DNA of 64,000 nucleotides from Aquimarina algiphila (GTDB lineage Bacteria; Bacteroidota; Bacteroidia; Flavobacteriales; Flavobacteriaceae), in contig NZ_VLNR01000001.1 in NCBI RefSeq assembly GCF_007489275.1, forward strand, positions 108,501 to 172,500, written 5' to 3'. The notes beneath the pieces are model-generated. The model was not told the origin of the DNA. It did not search any database and was given only the letters and a program-made list of their open reading frames with translations. Position numbers and translations under genes: made by a program. Shown here one piece after another: positions 1 to 7,566 of the stretch; the stretch's first letter is position 1; each line of letters begins with the position of its first letter.

Positions 1-324
1 AAGAATGAAAATTGCATAATGGCCAGAAACGTAGTTACATTCTAATATTTCTGGAATCTTTTTTAATCCTTCAACAACTTGTTCTGCATATCGTGCCTCT
101 CGTAAGCGAATACCAACATAAGATTTAGTATTAAATCCTATATGCTTTTCATCCACAACAAACTCCGCTTTTCTTATAACTCCTTTTTTTGTTAATTTTT
201 TAATTCGTTGATGAACTAAAGAATTTGAGATTTTCAGATTTTCAGCAATCTGTGAAAATGGTTTTCGAGCATCTTCACGTATTTGTAATAGTATTTGTTG
301 GTCTATATAATCAAAATGGTTCAT
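1..324 (-). CDS. Lrp/AsnC-family transcriptional regulator (partial)
   Basis: Reading frame open through the left edge; 108 codons are visible from the ATG at 324-322. The N-terminus begins MNHFDYIDQQILLQIREDAR and continues with a winged helix (about residues 5-55, with SQIAENLKISNSLVHQRIKK as recognition region), then the start of the ligand-binding RAM domain (about 65 on, YVGIRLREA). This is the standard Lrp/AsnC architecture of about 150 residues, so roughly the last 40 residues lie outside. Such regulators usually sense amino acids. It is divergent from the DUF1338 gene at 487, with a 162-base shared intergenic region, so it is a good candidate regulator of that gene (inference). Confidence 0.9.
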   Translation of the reverse strand, partial: MNHFDYIDQQILLQIREDARKPFSQIAENLKISNSLVHQRIKKLTKKGVIRKAEFVVDEKHIGFNTKSYVGIRLREARYAEQVVEGLKKIPEILECNYVSGHYAIFIL

Positions 325-455
325 AATGACTTAAAAATTAAAAGATCTAAAGTAAAACACATAATAAGAGCAATCTCCATTAACAATATTGACACAAAAC
401 ATCATTAATAAAAACTAAAATTAATTTATTTACACCTAATTATAGTCAAAACTAA

Positions 456-463
456 TAATTTTG
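456..463 (+). promoter_or_regulatory. Bacteroidetes -7 box upstream of the DUF1338 gene
   Basis: TAATTTTG matches the Bacteroidetes sigma-ABfr -7 consensus TAnnTTTG and lies 23 bases before the ATG at 487. No clear TTG -33 box was seen at the usual 19-21 base spacing, so the call rests on the -7 box and its position only. Confidence 0.4.
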
Positions 464-486
464 CATTAAATAAAAACATAATCAAG

Positions 487-1299
487 ATGAATTCAACTAT
501 TTTTTTTGAAGAACTCTGGAAACAGTACATTGCAAAGACTCCCTCTGCACAAAAAGTTAAATCCTTATTTGAAAACGAGGGTAATACTGTTTTTAACGAT
601 CACATTGCCATACGAACTTTTAATGACCCTAGAGTCAATATAGATGTTCTGGCCAAGCCTTTTATCGAAATGGGATATGAACCAAAAGGTGAATATCACT
701 TTGAAGCTAAAAAATTATATGCGAAACATTTTGAGCATAAGGATAATTCTGACGCACCAAAAATTTTTATTAGTGAATTACTTTTGGAAGAATTCTCTAT
801 AGAATTAATTGATATTGTACAAAACATACTAAACCAAGTAGATCATCAAATATTTAAACAAAAAGACCTGATCCTAAAAGGTAGAGTTTGGCAAACTCCT
901 TCTTTTGAAACTTACCAAAAACTTCTTTCAGCATCCGAATATGCTGCATGGATGTATGTCAATGGATTCTGTTCTAATCACTTTACTGTAGATGTTAATA
1001 AATTAAATACTTTTGACAACTTAGAATCTGTGAATGAATTTCTCAAGAAAAATGGTTTTGAAATGAATACTTCTGGAGGTGAAATAAAAGGATCCGCTAC
1101 CCAGTTTTTGGAACAATCAAGTATTCTTGCCGATACTGTAGAGGTTCGTTTTGAAGAAGATGTTAAGAAAATTACAACATGCTATTATGAGTTTTCTTAT
1201 CGATATAAAAAAGAAGATAACACTATATTTACTGGCTTTGTAGCAAATTCTGCTGATAAAATTTTTGAAAGCACAGATATGCAGCTACAAGAAAATTAG
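487..1299 (+). CDS. DUF1338 (HglS-like) VOC-fold dioxygenase
   Basis: A 270-residue protein of the DUF1338 family, whose characterised members (HglS/YdcJ type) are Fe(II) 2-oxoadipate dioxygenase/decarboxylases that make 2-hydroxyglutarate in lysine breakdown. The family signature NDHIAIRTF is present, and His39, His165 (in SNHFTVDV) and Glu219 (in VEVRFEE) are plausible metal ligands. At 270 residues it is the short form; the biochemically studied enzymes are longer (about 450), so the exact substrate is uncertain. The divergent Lrp-type regulator fits a role in amino-acid catabolism. No other lysine-degradation gene lies in the window. Confidence 0.8.
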   Translation: MNSTIFFEELWKQYIAKTPSAQKVKSLFENEGNTVFNDHIAIRTFNDPRVNIDVLAKPFIEMGYEPKGEYHFEAKKLYAKHFEHKDNSDAPKIFISELLLEEFSIELIDIVQNILNQVDHQIFKQKDLILKGRVWQTPSFETYQKLLSASEYAAWMYVNGFCSNHFTVDVNKLNTFDNLESVNEFLKKNGFEMNTSGGEIKGSATQFLEQSSILADTVEVRFEEDVKKITTCYYEFSYRYKKEDNTIFTGFVANSADKIFESTDMQLQEN

Positions 1300-1391
1300 A
1301 TTAATATTAACAAAAATTTAAGTTTTCTACTTACAGAATAGAGGAATTGTGACGTTATATTCGGGGACTAAATATAAAACCCAATTTTACT

Positions 1392-1880
1392 ATGACAAAA
1401 CGAATTTTAATTTTCGCAGCATTTTTATTAGGTACTATATGTACTATGCAATCACAAGAAATTTCTAAAAATGCTCTTGGTGTAAGACTTGGAGATAATG
1501 ATGGATTTGGAGCTGAAGTTTCTTACCAAAGAGCACTAAACAATGGTAACCGATTAGAATTTGATCTAGGATGGAGAGATTTTGATGCAGGTAATGCCAT
1601 TAAACTAGCAGCACTATACCAATGGGTTTTTAATCTAGATAAAGGATTTAATTGGTATGTTGGTCCAGGTGGAGGAATTGGTATTATTGATTTTGATAAC
1701 GATTTCCCTGGAGATAACGATAGTGATAGTTATTTCTTTCTCGCAGGAGATATAGGTATAGAATATAATTTTGATATTCCTATACTTATCTCTTTAGATT
1801 TACGACCAGAAATTGGTTTTGGAGATTATAATGATGATTTAGATTTTGATATTGGACTTGGTATCCGTTATCAGTTTTAA
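1392..1880 (+). CDS. outer-membrane beta-barrel-like protein
   Basis: A 162-residue protein with a signal peptide (about residues 1-21, hydrophobic run then SQ) and a body of alternating aromatic and glycine-rich strands (YQRALNNGNRLEFDLGWRDF, YVGPGGGIGI) that ends in an aromatic residue (GIRYQF), as outer-membrane barrels do. It resembles the small OmpW/PorT-like barrels common in Flavobacteriia, but no specific family is claimed. Asp-rich loops (about residues 105-120) may be surface-exposed. It lies 92 bases after the DUF1338 gene and could be co-transcribed. Function unknown. Confidence 0.7.
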   Translation: MTKRILIFAAFLLGTICTMQSQEISKNALGVRLGDNDGFGAEVSYQRALNNGNRLEFDLGWRDFDAGNAIKLAALYQWVFNLDKGFNWYVGPGGGIGIIDFDNDFPGDNDSDSYFFLAGDIGIEYNFDIPILISLDLRPEIGFGDYNDDLDFDIGLGIRYQF

Positions 1881-1917
1881 TCTACTCACTCATTGAAAAA
1901 ATAATATTTGATCGTTC

Positions 1918-3045
1918 CTAAGGTATTGCCAATGCACCTTCGTATAAAGCAATATATTTAGGAACGATTGTATTTACATCAAACTTTTCTGCTTCTTTAT
2001 ATGCATTCTGTTTAAAGATTTCTAATGTAATATCATCTTTCAGAATACGAATTGCATTTTCTGACATTTCTTTTACATCCCCTACTTTACTAAGATATCC
2101 AGATACTCCTTGACTATTTACTTCTGGAATTCCTCCAGCATTACTTGATATTACAGGTACTTTATTCATCATAGCCTCTAACGCCGCTAATCCAAAACTT
2201 TCTCGTTCTGAAGGTAATAGAAACAAATCCGAAAAACATAATATCTTATCTATTTCATTACTATTTCCTAAGAAAATTACTTTATCCTTTATGCCGAGTT
2301 CTTTACATTTTTTCTCGGCTGGTTTACGTTCTGGTCCTTCTCCTACCATTAGTAATTTAGCGGGTATTTCTTTTTGAATATTATAAAAGATATCGACAAT
2401 ATCTGAAATACGCTTTACAGCTCTAAAATTACTTATATGAGTTACAATACGCTCTTCTGGACTTGCCATTAGTTCTCGTTGACAATCTGTAAAACTGGTT
2501 TTCTTTTGACTCAAATCAATAAAATTAGGGACTACTTCAATATTTTTTGTAATATCAAATAAACGTAAAGTATCTTCTTTTAAATTTTGAGAAACCGAAG
2601 TCACAATGTCACTATTATTGATACTAAAAGTTACTGCAGGTTTATAAAAAGGATGATTTCCTACCAGAGTAATATCAGTACCATGTAGTGTCGTAACCAT
2701 AGGAATGTGTATTCCTTCCTCTTCTAACATTTTCTTTGCCATATACCCTGCATAAGCATGAGGAATAGCATAATGTACATGCAATACATCTATTTCATAT
2801 TTCTTAATGGTATCTACCAATTTACTTGATAGTGCCAATTCATAAGGTTGATAGTGAAAAAGAGGATATGTTGGTACATTTACCTCATGAAAATGAATAT
2901 TTGGATTTAAAAGATTTAAACGAACAGGCTGTTTGTAAGTAATAAAATGGACTTCGTGATCTAGTTTTGCCAAGGCAATTCCCAATTCTGTAGCAACTAC
3001 TCCACTACCTCCAAAGGTAGGATAACAAACAATAGCAATTTTCAT
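1918..3045 (-). CDS. bshA: N-acetyl-alpha-D-glucosaminyl L-malate synthase BshA
   Basis: A GT4 glycosyltransferase of 375 residues that joins GlcNAc from UDP-GlcNAc to L-malate, the first step of bacillithiol synthesis. The N-terminus MKIAIVCYPTFGGSGVVATE is characteristic of BshA, followed by the GT-B donor half with the nucleotide-sugar motif SERESFGLAALEAMMNKVPV (about residues 280-300). Length matches the family. The other bacillithiol genes are not in the window. The gene is monocistronic here; RNase P RNA lies upstream on the same strand. Confidence 0.93.
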   Translation of the reverse strand: MKIAIVCYPTFGGSGVVATELGIALAKLDHEVHFITYKQPVRLNLLNPNIHFHEVNVPTYPLFHYQPYELALSSKLVDTIKKYEIDVLHVHYAIPHAYAGYMAKKMLEEEGIHIPMVTTLHGTDITLVGNHPFYKPAVTFSINNSDIVTSVSQNLKEDTLRLFDITKNIEVVPNFIDLSQKKTSFTDCQRELMASPEERIVTHISNFRAVKRISDIVDIFYNIQKEIPAKLLMVGEGPERKPAEKKCKELGIKDKVIFLGNSNEIDKILCFSDLFLLPSERESFGLAALEAMMNKVPVISSNAGGIPEVNSQGVSGYLSKVGDVKEMSENAIRILKDDITLEIFKQNAYKEAEKFDVNTIVPKYIALYEGALAIP

Positions 3046-3316
3046 TTAAATAATTTTTCTTGTGGCACAAGGTACAAGAAAATTAGTATTGCCAATTGTT
3101 AAAGTAGTTTTAAAAAAACTATTCGATATTTGTCAAAATTATTTTACCTGTACCGATTTTAGTCACCAAAAATGATGTGTTTTCTAAAACGTGAGATTCA
3201 GATATTCTGAGAATGCCCTTTTGTGAATTATGTTAGTATTTCTTAGTAGCACAAAAAATTAAAGTGAATTTTATGTATAAAATCACTATCATACTACTAC
3301 AATAATATTAATAAAA

Positions 3317-3630
3317 AAGCAGATCATAAGCCGGATTCTGTTTCCTCGCCGAAACGAATATCCTTATCATTTATCTAGACTAACAATTACTTATTAGCTC
3401 AAACCGCCTACCCTCTAACATTGGGCGCACAACCCTCAAAAGCTAGTTTACATGGCGTTGCACCGTATAGAGTTTACCTGGTTTCACTACAGCATTACCT
3501 GTACATACTTTCTGTTGCACTTGTCCTCTTCTGATTACTCAGAATGACGGGAGTTACCCGCTATACTGTGCTATGGTGTCCGGACTTTCCTCTCTCCGTC
3601 AAAAACGGACAGCGATAAGGTGATCTGCTT
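3317..3630 (-). ncRNA. rnpB: RNase P RNA (class A type)
   Basis: On the minus strand the RNA starts with AAGCAGATCA (3630-3621) and ends with TGATCTGCTT (3326-3317), a perfect 10-bp P1 helix. Inside are the universally conserved 5' P4 segment GAGGAAAGTCCGGACACCAT and the 3' segment ACAGAATCCGGCTTAT. The size, about 314 nucleotides, fits a bacterial class A RNase P RNA. A run of T (minus strand) follows the P1 3' arm and could end transcription. The rest of the gene-free stretch 3046-3758 holds nothing I recognise apart from promoters. Confidence 0.93.
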
Positions 3631-3634
3631 TGTG

Positions 3635-3642
3635 CAAAAGTA
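3635..3642 (-). promoter_or_regulatory. -7 box of rnpB promoter
   Basis: TACTTTTG on the minus strand, matching TAnnTTTG, ends 4 bases before the predicted 5' end of RNase P RNA, which is the expected distance to a transcription start. No convincing -33 TTG. Confidence 0.6.
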
Positions 3643-3745
3643 TTATAATTCTCTATTTAGAATTCAGATTTCGGGATTATTTTTTGGCTGTTAATAACTA
3701 AATATAAAAAGCGAAAACTAAAATTTATTATTTGTATTCAATTTT

Positions 3746-3753
3746 TAACTTTG
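3746..3753 (+). promoter_or_regulatory. -7 box immediately before dnaX
   Basis: TAACTTTG matches TAnnTTTG and ends 5 bases before the dnaX ATG at 3759. If used, transcription would start at or next to the start codon, giving a leaderless or nearly leaderless mRNA. Confidence 0.45.
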
Positions 3754-3758
3754 TATCG

Positions 3759-5555
3759 ATGGAGCATTTTATAGTATCAGCACGCAAATACAGACCCCAA
3801 ACATTTAAAGATGTTGTTGGGCAGCAAGCTATTACTAATACTTTACTTAATGCGATTAACAATAACCACCTTGCTCAGGCTTTGTTGTTTACCGGCCCTC
3901 GAGGTGTAGGAAAAACATCTTGTGCCAGAATTCTTGCAAAAACTATTAATCAAGATGGTAATGAACACCCTGATGAGGATTTTGCTTTTAATATTTTTGA
4001 ACTTGATGCGGCTTCAAACAATTCTGTGGATGATATTCGAAGTCTTATAGATCAGGTTCGAATCCCACCACAAGTAGGAAAATACAAAGTATATATAATA
4101 GATGAGGTTCATATGCTTTCTCAAGCAGCTTTTAATGCTTTTCTAAAAACATTAGAGGAGCCTCCAAAACATGCAATATTTATTCTTGCGACCACAGAAA
4201 AACATAAAATAATACCTACAATATTATCTCGCTGTCAGATATTTGATTTTAAACGTATTACCGTTACTGATGCTAAAAATCATCTAATGCAAGTAGCAAG
4301 CCAAGAGGGGATTACCGCTGATGAAGATGCTTTACAGATTATCGCCCAAAAAGCAGACGGTGCTATGCGAGACGCTTTATCTATTTTTGATAGAGTAGTC
4401 AGTTTTAGTGGTAAAAATTTAACCAGACAAGCGGTTACAGAAAATCTTAATGTTTTAGACTATGAAACATACTTTAAAACAACAGATTTAATACTTCAGA
4501 ATGATATCCCACAATTATTAGTGGAGTTTAATGAAATTCTGGCTCAAGGTTTTGATGGGCATCATTTTATTGCAGGTCTTGCTTCACATTTTAGAGATAT
4601 ATTGGTTTGTAAAAACCCTGCCACAATCCCATTGCTGGAAGTCGGAAATCAAACCAAAGCAAAATATCAGGAACAATCACAAAAGGCTCCTCACGATTTT
4701 CTTATTAAAGGTATTGAACTTGCCAATGATTGCGATTTAAAATATAAAACCAGTCGTAATCAAAGACTACTGGTTGAATTATGTTTAATGCAGCTTGCCT
4801 CTATCCTTCTTCAGGATGGAGAAAAAAAAAATGACCAACCCTACATAATTCCACCCTCATACTTTAAAGAAAAAGGAATAACTCCTGTTAAGATTTCTTC
4901 TGAAGCAAAAGAAAAAGCTATTGAAAATGTTGAAGCACAAAAAACAGAAGATAAATTAGAAACTACCACCAACAAAATCAATGATACTACAAAAAGTGAG
5001 GAATCTTCTATCCATGAGGAAAACAGTTTTGAAAACACTTCTGTAATAGAAACTTCAAAAGTTATAGAAAAGAAACCTCCAACTATTAATAGAGAACGAA
5101 GAACTTCTGGATTATCTCTAAGCAGCATACGAAAGAAAAAAGAACACGAAGAAAGTAAAGAAGAAAAAGTTGTTGATCCAAAGAATCTCCCTTCTTCTCC
5201 TTTTACAGAAGCACAAATGCAAGATGGATGGATCGAATATGGTAAAATGCAAGACAAAAAAGGAGAACGGATTATTGGTTCTATGTTTGCCATGAACATC
5301 CCTACTCTAGAGGATAATAAAATTAAGTTAGAACTCCCTAATCAATCCATGAAAGTTGACCTTGAAGCTGCTCAATCCGGATTGTTACAATACTTATATA
5401 GAAAACTTGATAATTACAGTATTGAACTTAATATTACGGTCAATGAAGAAGCTTCAAAAAAGTACGCTTTTACTCCTCAGGATAAGTACGAGAAACTAAG
5501 AGAAAAGAATCCACTAATTGATAAATTACGCTCTTCTTTTGATTTGGATATTTAA
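3759..5555 (+). CDS. dnaX: DNA polymerase III subunit gamma/tau
   Basis: The clamp-loader ATPase of the replicative polymerase, 598 residues from the ATG at 3759 (MEHFIVSARKYRPQTFKDVV). An upstream in-frame TTG at 3732 would add nine non-conserved residues and is less likely. Walker A GPRGVGKTS, DExx box IIDEVHML, SRC motif ILSRCQIF and AAA+ lid domains fill about residues 1-360; a charged linker (about 370-490) and a C-terminal tau-like domain follow. The region between Walker A and DExx lacks the four-cysteine zinc module found in E. coli DnaX and is replaced by a short acidic segment (DGNEHPDEDFAFNIFELDAA). Confidence 0.95.
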   Translation: MEHFIVSARKYRPQTFKDVVGQQAITNTLLNAINNNHLAQALLFTGPRGVGKTSCARILAKTINQDGNEHPDEDFAFNIFELDAASNNSVDDIRSLIDQVRIPPQVGKYKVYIIDEVHMLSQAAFNAFLKTLEEPPKHAIFILATTEKHKIIPTILSRCQIFDFKRITVTDAKNHLMQVASQEGITADEDALQIIAQKADGAMRDALSIFDRVVSFSGKNLTRQAVTENLNVLDYETYFKTTDLILQNDIPQLLVEFNEILAQGFDGHHFIAGLASHFRDILVCKNPATIPLLEVGNQTKAKYQEQSQKAPHDFLIKGIELANDCDLKYKTSRNQRLLVELCLMQLASILLQDGEKKNDQPYIIPPSYFKEKGITPVKISSEAKEKAIENVEAQKTEDKLETTTNKINDTTKSEESSIHEENSFENTSVIETSKVIEKKPPTINRERRTSGLSLSSIRKKKEHEESKEEKVVDPKNLPSSPFTEAQMQDGWIEYGKMQDKKGERIIGSMFAMNIPTLEDNKIKLELPNQSMKVDLEAAQSGLLQYLYRKLDNYSIELNITVNEEASKKYAFTPQDKYEKLREKNPLIDKLRSSFDLDI

Positions 5556-5891
5556 TATTTTCATTTCTATAACAATTTTCTTTCTTCATATAAATAATAA
5601 CTCCATTATATCTTTCCTTTAAGAAATAGTAATCCCCTGAATATAGGGGTAATTTTCACTGAAAACAGTGTATAGCTAAACCGTTATACATTCTATATTT
5701 ACATTACACAGTATCATAAACTAAGGGATTAAATTATGATTTTGTTTAATCAATAAATGCTTTTGGAATACTTAACCATGAATATGACAATAGAGGTCTG
5801 TAAAAGACCATATAATATTCTTGCAAGAGTAGACACAAATAGTGAGTGTCTTTAAACGTTCACTGCAAATCTAATTTTCAAAATTACAATT
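5556..5891 (+). promoter_or_regulatory. gene-free leader region of the small peptide gene, with palindromic element
   Basis: This 336-base stretch holds no gene. At 5634-5670 there are two adjoining inverted repeats, CCCCTGAATATAGGGG and CACTGAAAACAGTG, joined by TAATTTT. A similar element occurs upstream of two secreted-protein genes at 24.88 and 25.98 kb (minus strand), so it is probably an operator or upstream activating site. A small GGTCTgtaaAAGACC-like hairpin lies near 5793-5808. No clear TAnnTTTG box was found close to the peptide start. Confidence 0.5.
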
Positions 5892-6083
5892 ATGTTAAAA
5901 AGCATTTTAAATCTTAATAATGTAAAAACATTATCAAAGCAACAACAAGAAGAAGTTAAAGGAGCTGCTTTCGTAAGACCAACATGCAGTCAAAATGGTA
6001 GTCAATGCACACAATCAGATCAATATGGTATATATACTGATTACGGGCGTTGTCAACGCAGTGGGATTTGTTTTTGGTCTTAG
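5892..6083 (+). CDS. small leader-bearing peptide, candidate RiPP/bacteriocin-like precursor
   Basis: A 63-residue peptide. Residues 1-25 look like a double-glycine-type export leader: MLKSILNLNNVKTLSKQQQEEVKGA has the LNL...LSK(x)QQ(x)xVKG pattern of Bacteroidetes peptide precursors, with Gly-Ala in place of Gly-Gly. The remaining core of about 38 residues holds four cysteines (32, 39, 54, 60) and is rich in Ser, Gln, Gly and Tyr, as in secreted disulfide-bonded or modified peptides. No radical SAM, LanB/C or C39-peptidase ABC transporter is adjacent, so maturation would act in trans. Family assignment is inference from the leader pattern; no homologue was checked. Confidence 0.6.
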   Translation: MLKSILNLNNVKTLSKQQQEEVKGAAFVRPTCSQNGSQCTQSDQYGIYTDYGRCQRSGICFWS

Positions 6084-6105
6084 TTTAAAATAAAAACGCA
6101 TAAAA

Positions 6106-6135
6106 GAGGCTGCTTATAAGTATTTAGGCAGCCTC
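6106..6135 (+). terminator. hairpin after the small peptide gene
   Basis: GAGGCTGC ... GCAGCCTC forms an 8-bp perfect stem with a 14-base loop, 22 bases past the stop. The T-run follows only on the minus-strand reading, so as a terminator it is weak for the peptide gene. Confidence 0.4.
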
Positions 6136-6170
6136 ACTTGTATAAACATTCATATTAGATTTCTTTTGGT

Positions 6171-6178
6171 TAATTTTG
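6171..6178 (+). promoter_or_regulatory. -7 box upstream of miaE
   Basis: TAATTTTG matches TAnnTTTG and lies 27 bases before the miaE ATG. No -33 TTG at standard spacing. Confidence 0.4.
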
Positions 6179-6205
6179 CAATACTTTACCATATAACAAA
6201 ATACT

Positions 6206-6787
6206 ATGCTTGGTTTAAAACTCCCCACAGATCCTAGATGGGTTAATATCGTTGAAAAAAACATTGAAGAAATTCTTACAGATCATGCCTACTGTGAGCA
6301 AAAAGCAACATCTACTGCAATATCACTTATTGTAAGTTTTCCAGAGTACACAGAATTGGTTCAGGAAATGACCAAATTGGTAAAAGAAGAGATCAGTCAT
6401 TTTAAAATGGTTCATGACAAAATTATTGAACGAGGATGGATTTTAGGAAGGGATCGAAAAGATGATTATGTCTTGCAATTGGTTACTTTTTTTCCAAAAG
6501 GAGGAAGTAGAACCACACAATTAGTACATAGATTACTTTATGCAGCACTTATTGAGGCCAGAAGTTGCGAACGTTTCAAACTTCTCTCTGAAGAATTAGA
6601 AGATCCAGAATTAGCAAAATTTTATAAAGACCTCATGGTTAGTGAAGCCAATCATTACACTATGTTTTTAAGTTTCGCTCGTCAGTATGGAGAACGTAAT
6701 GAGGTTGATAAAAAATGGGAAGAATTGCTTGTTTATGAAGCAGAAATCATGAAATCCCTTGGCAATAAAGAAACTATCCATGGATAA
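6206..6787 (+). CDS. miaE: tRNA-(ms2io6A)-hydroxylase-like protein MiaE
   Basis: A 193-residue ferritin-like diiron protein of the MiaE family, which hydroxylates the isopentenyl group of 2-methylthio-N6-isopentenyladenosine at tRNA position 37. The helical bundle with the carboxylate/histidine ligands is visible: CEQKATSTA, EEISHFKMVH (ExxH), ARSCERFK and SEANHYTMF (ExxH). Length is typical. It stands alone between a -7 box and a strong bidirectional terminator. Confidence 0.88.
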   Translation: MLGLKLPTDPRWVNIVEKNIEEILTDHAYCEQKATSTAISLIVSFPEYTELVQEMTKLVKEEISHFKMVHDKIIERGWILGRDRKDDYVLQLVTFFPKGGSRTTQLVHRLLYAALIEARSCERFKLLSEELEDPELAKFYKDLMVSEANHYTMFLSFARQYGERNEVDKKWEELLVYEAEIMKSLGNKETIHG

Positions 6788-6794
6788 AATATTT

Positions 6795-6829
6795 CAAAAG
6801 CTGTTGTTTTTTTAAAACAACAGCTTTTG
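6795..6829. terminator. bidirectional intrinsic terminator
   Basis: Perfect 16-bp stem CAAAAGCTGTTGTTTT / AAAACAACAGCTTTTG with a TTT loop, between the convergent miaE and the barrel gene ending at 6845. T-rich on both strands, so it can serve both genes. Confidence 0.8.
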
Positions 6830-6844
6830 ATTGGTTTATTAATA

Positions 6845-7564
6845 TTATAAAGGTATAAATGCCGAAACCTTGTAAAATTCGTCTGATGTTCCTGCATCAG
6901 TATTTAACGTTGAACCTGCAGAAATTCTAAATGCAATTCCCTTATCAAATTTTAATTTTATCGAACCTCCTAACCATTGATATATAAGCAAAGGGTCTCC
7001 CTCTTCTTGTCTTGTAATTCCGAAGGATTCATAAAAAGCACCAAGTACAACTCTAGAACTAATATTTATACCTGGTGCCATCCAATTGAGTAAGTAATCT
7101 TTTGTAATAATATCATCATCTTCTCTTAGTGATTTATAATATGCCAAATAGCCTTCAAAATCAAATATTCTGTCATGGTAGTTTACATAAATATTAGGAA
7201 CCAGCCCTTCTCCTATTTTTGTTTCTTTACTGTTAGATGAGAACTTCCCATGGGAAATCCCTAAGGAAGGGTTTAAGTAAAGCTTATTCTCAAATAACTT
7301 AAATCCAAGCCCTACTCCTGTTTCTAATAATAGATCACTTCCTGTTTCTAAATTCCCAAAAGAAGTATTTGTCCAGAAAATACTATAGATAGTAATGTCA
7401 TAATTTTTATTGGTTTCGAAATTACCAAAGAAAATAGGGTAAAATCCAGCCACGCTATTATGTATTATTTTTGTTGCAAAAGTTGCTTTCTTTTTCTCTT
7501 CAGTCTCTTGAGCACTTAGATTGCATAGTGATAATGTGAGTACTAAAATTATTATTTTTTTCAT
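6845..7564 (-). CDS. secreted, probably outer-membrane, protein of unknown function
   Basis: A 239-residue protein with a signal peptide (residues 1-18, ending LSAQ) and a beta-rich body with glycine and aromatic strands (LETGVGLGFKLF, LYLNPSLGISHGKF, GINISSRVVLGAFYESF, AFRISAGSTLNTDAG), consistent with an outer-membrane barrel. I do not recognise the family with confidence. It starts 2 bases after the stop of the alpha/beta hydrolase, so it is translationally coupled to the decarboxylase/ACP/ligase/hydrolase operon and may be the export or envelope component of that system (inference). Confidence 0.7.
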   Translation of the reverse strand: MKKIIILVLTLSLCNLSAQETEEKKKATFATKIIHNSVAGFYPIFFGNFETNKNYDITIYSIFWTNTSFGNLETGSDLLLETGVGLGFKLFENKLYLNPSLGISHGKFSSNSKETKIGEGLVPNIYVNYHDRIFDFEGYLAYYKSLREDDDIITKDYLLNWMAPGINISSRVVLGAFYESFGITRQEEGDPLLIYQWLGGSIKLKFDKGIAFRISAGSTLNTDAGTSDEFYKVSAFIPL

Positions 7565-7566
7565 GA

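Noticed and set aside
3732..3758. Upstream TTG start adding nine residues to DnaX
   Set aside because: The added residues lie across the -7 box and are not DnaX-like; the conserved N-terminus begins at the ATG at 3759.
4841..5299. A 152-codon minus-strand frame inside dnaX
   Set aside because: Antisense shadow of the low-complexity charged linker of dnaX; Ser/Phe-rich translation with no family character.
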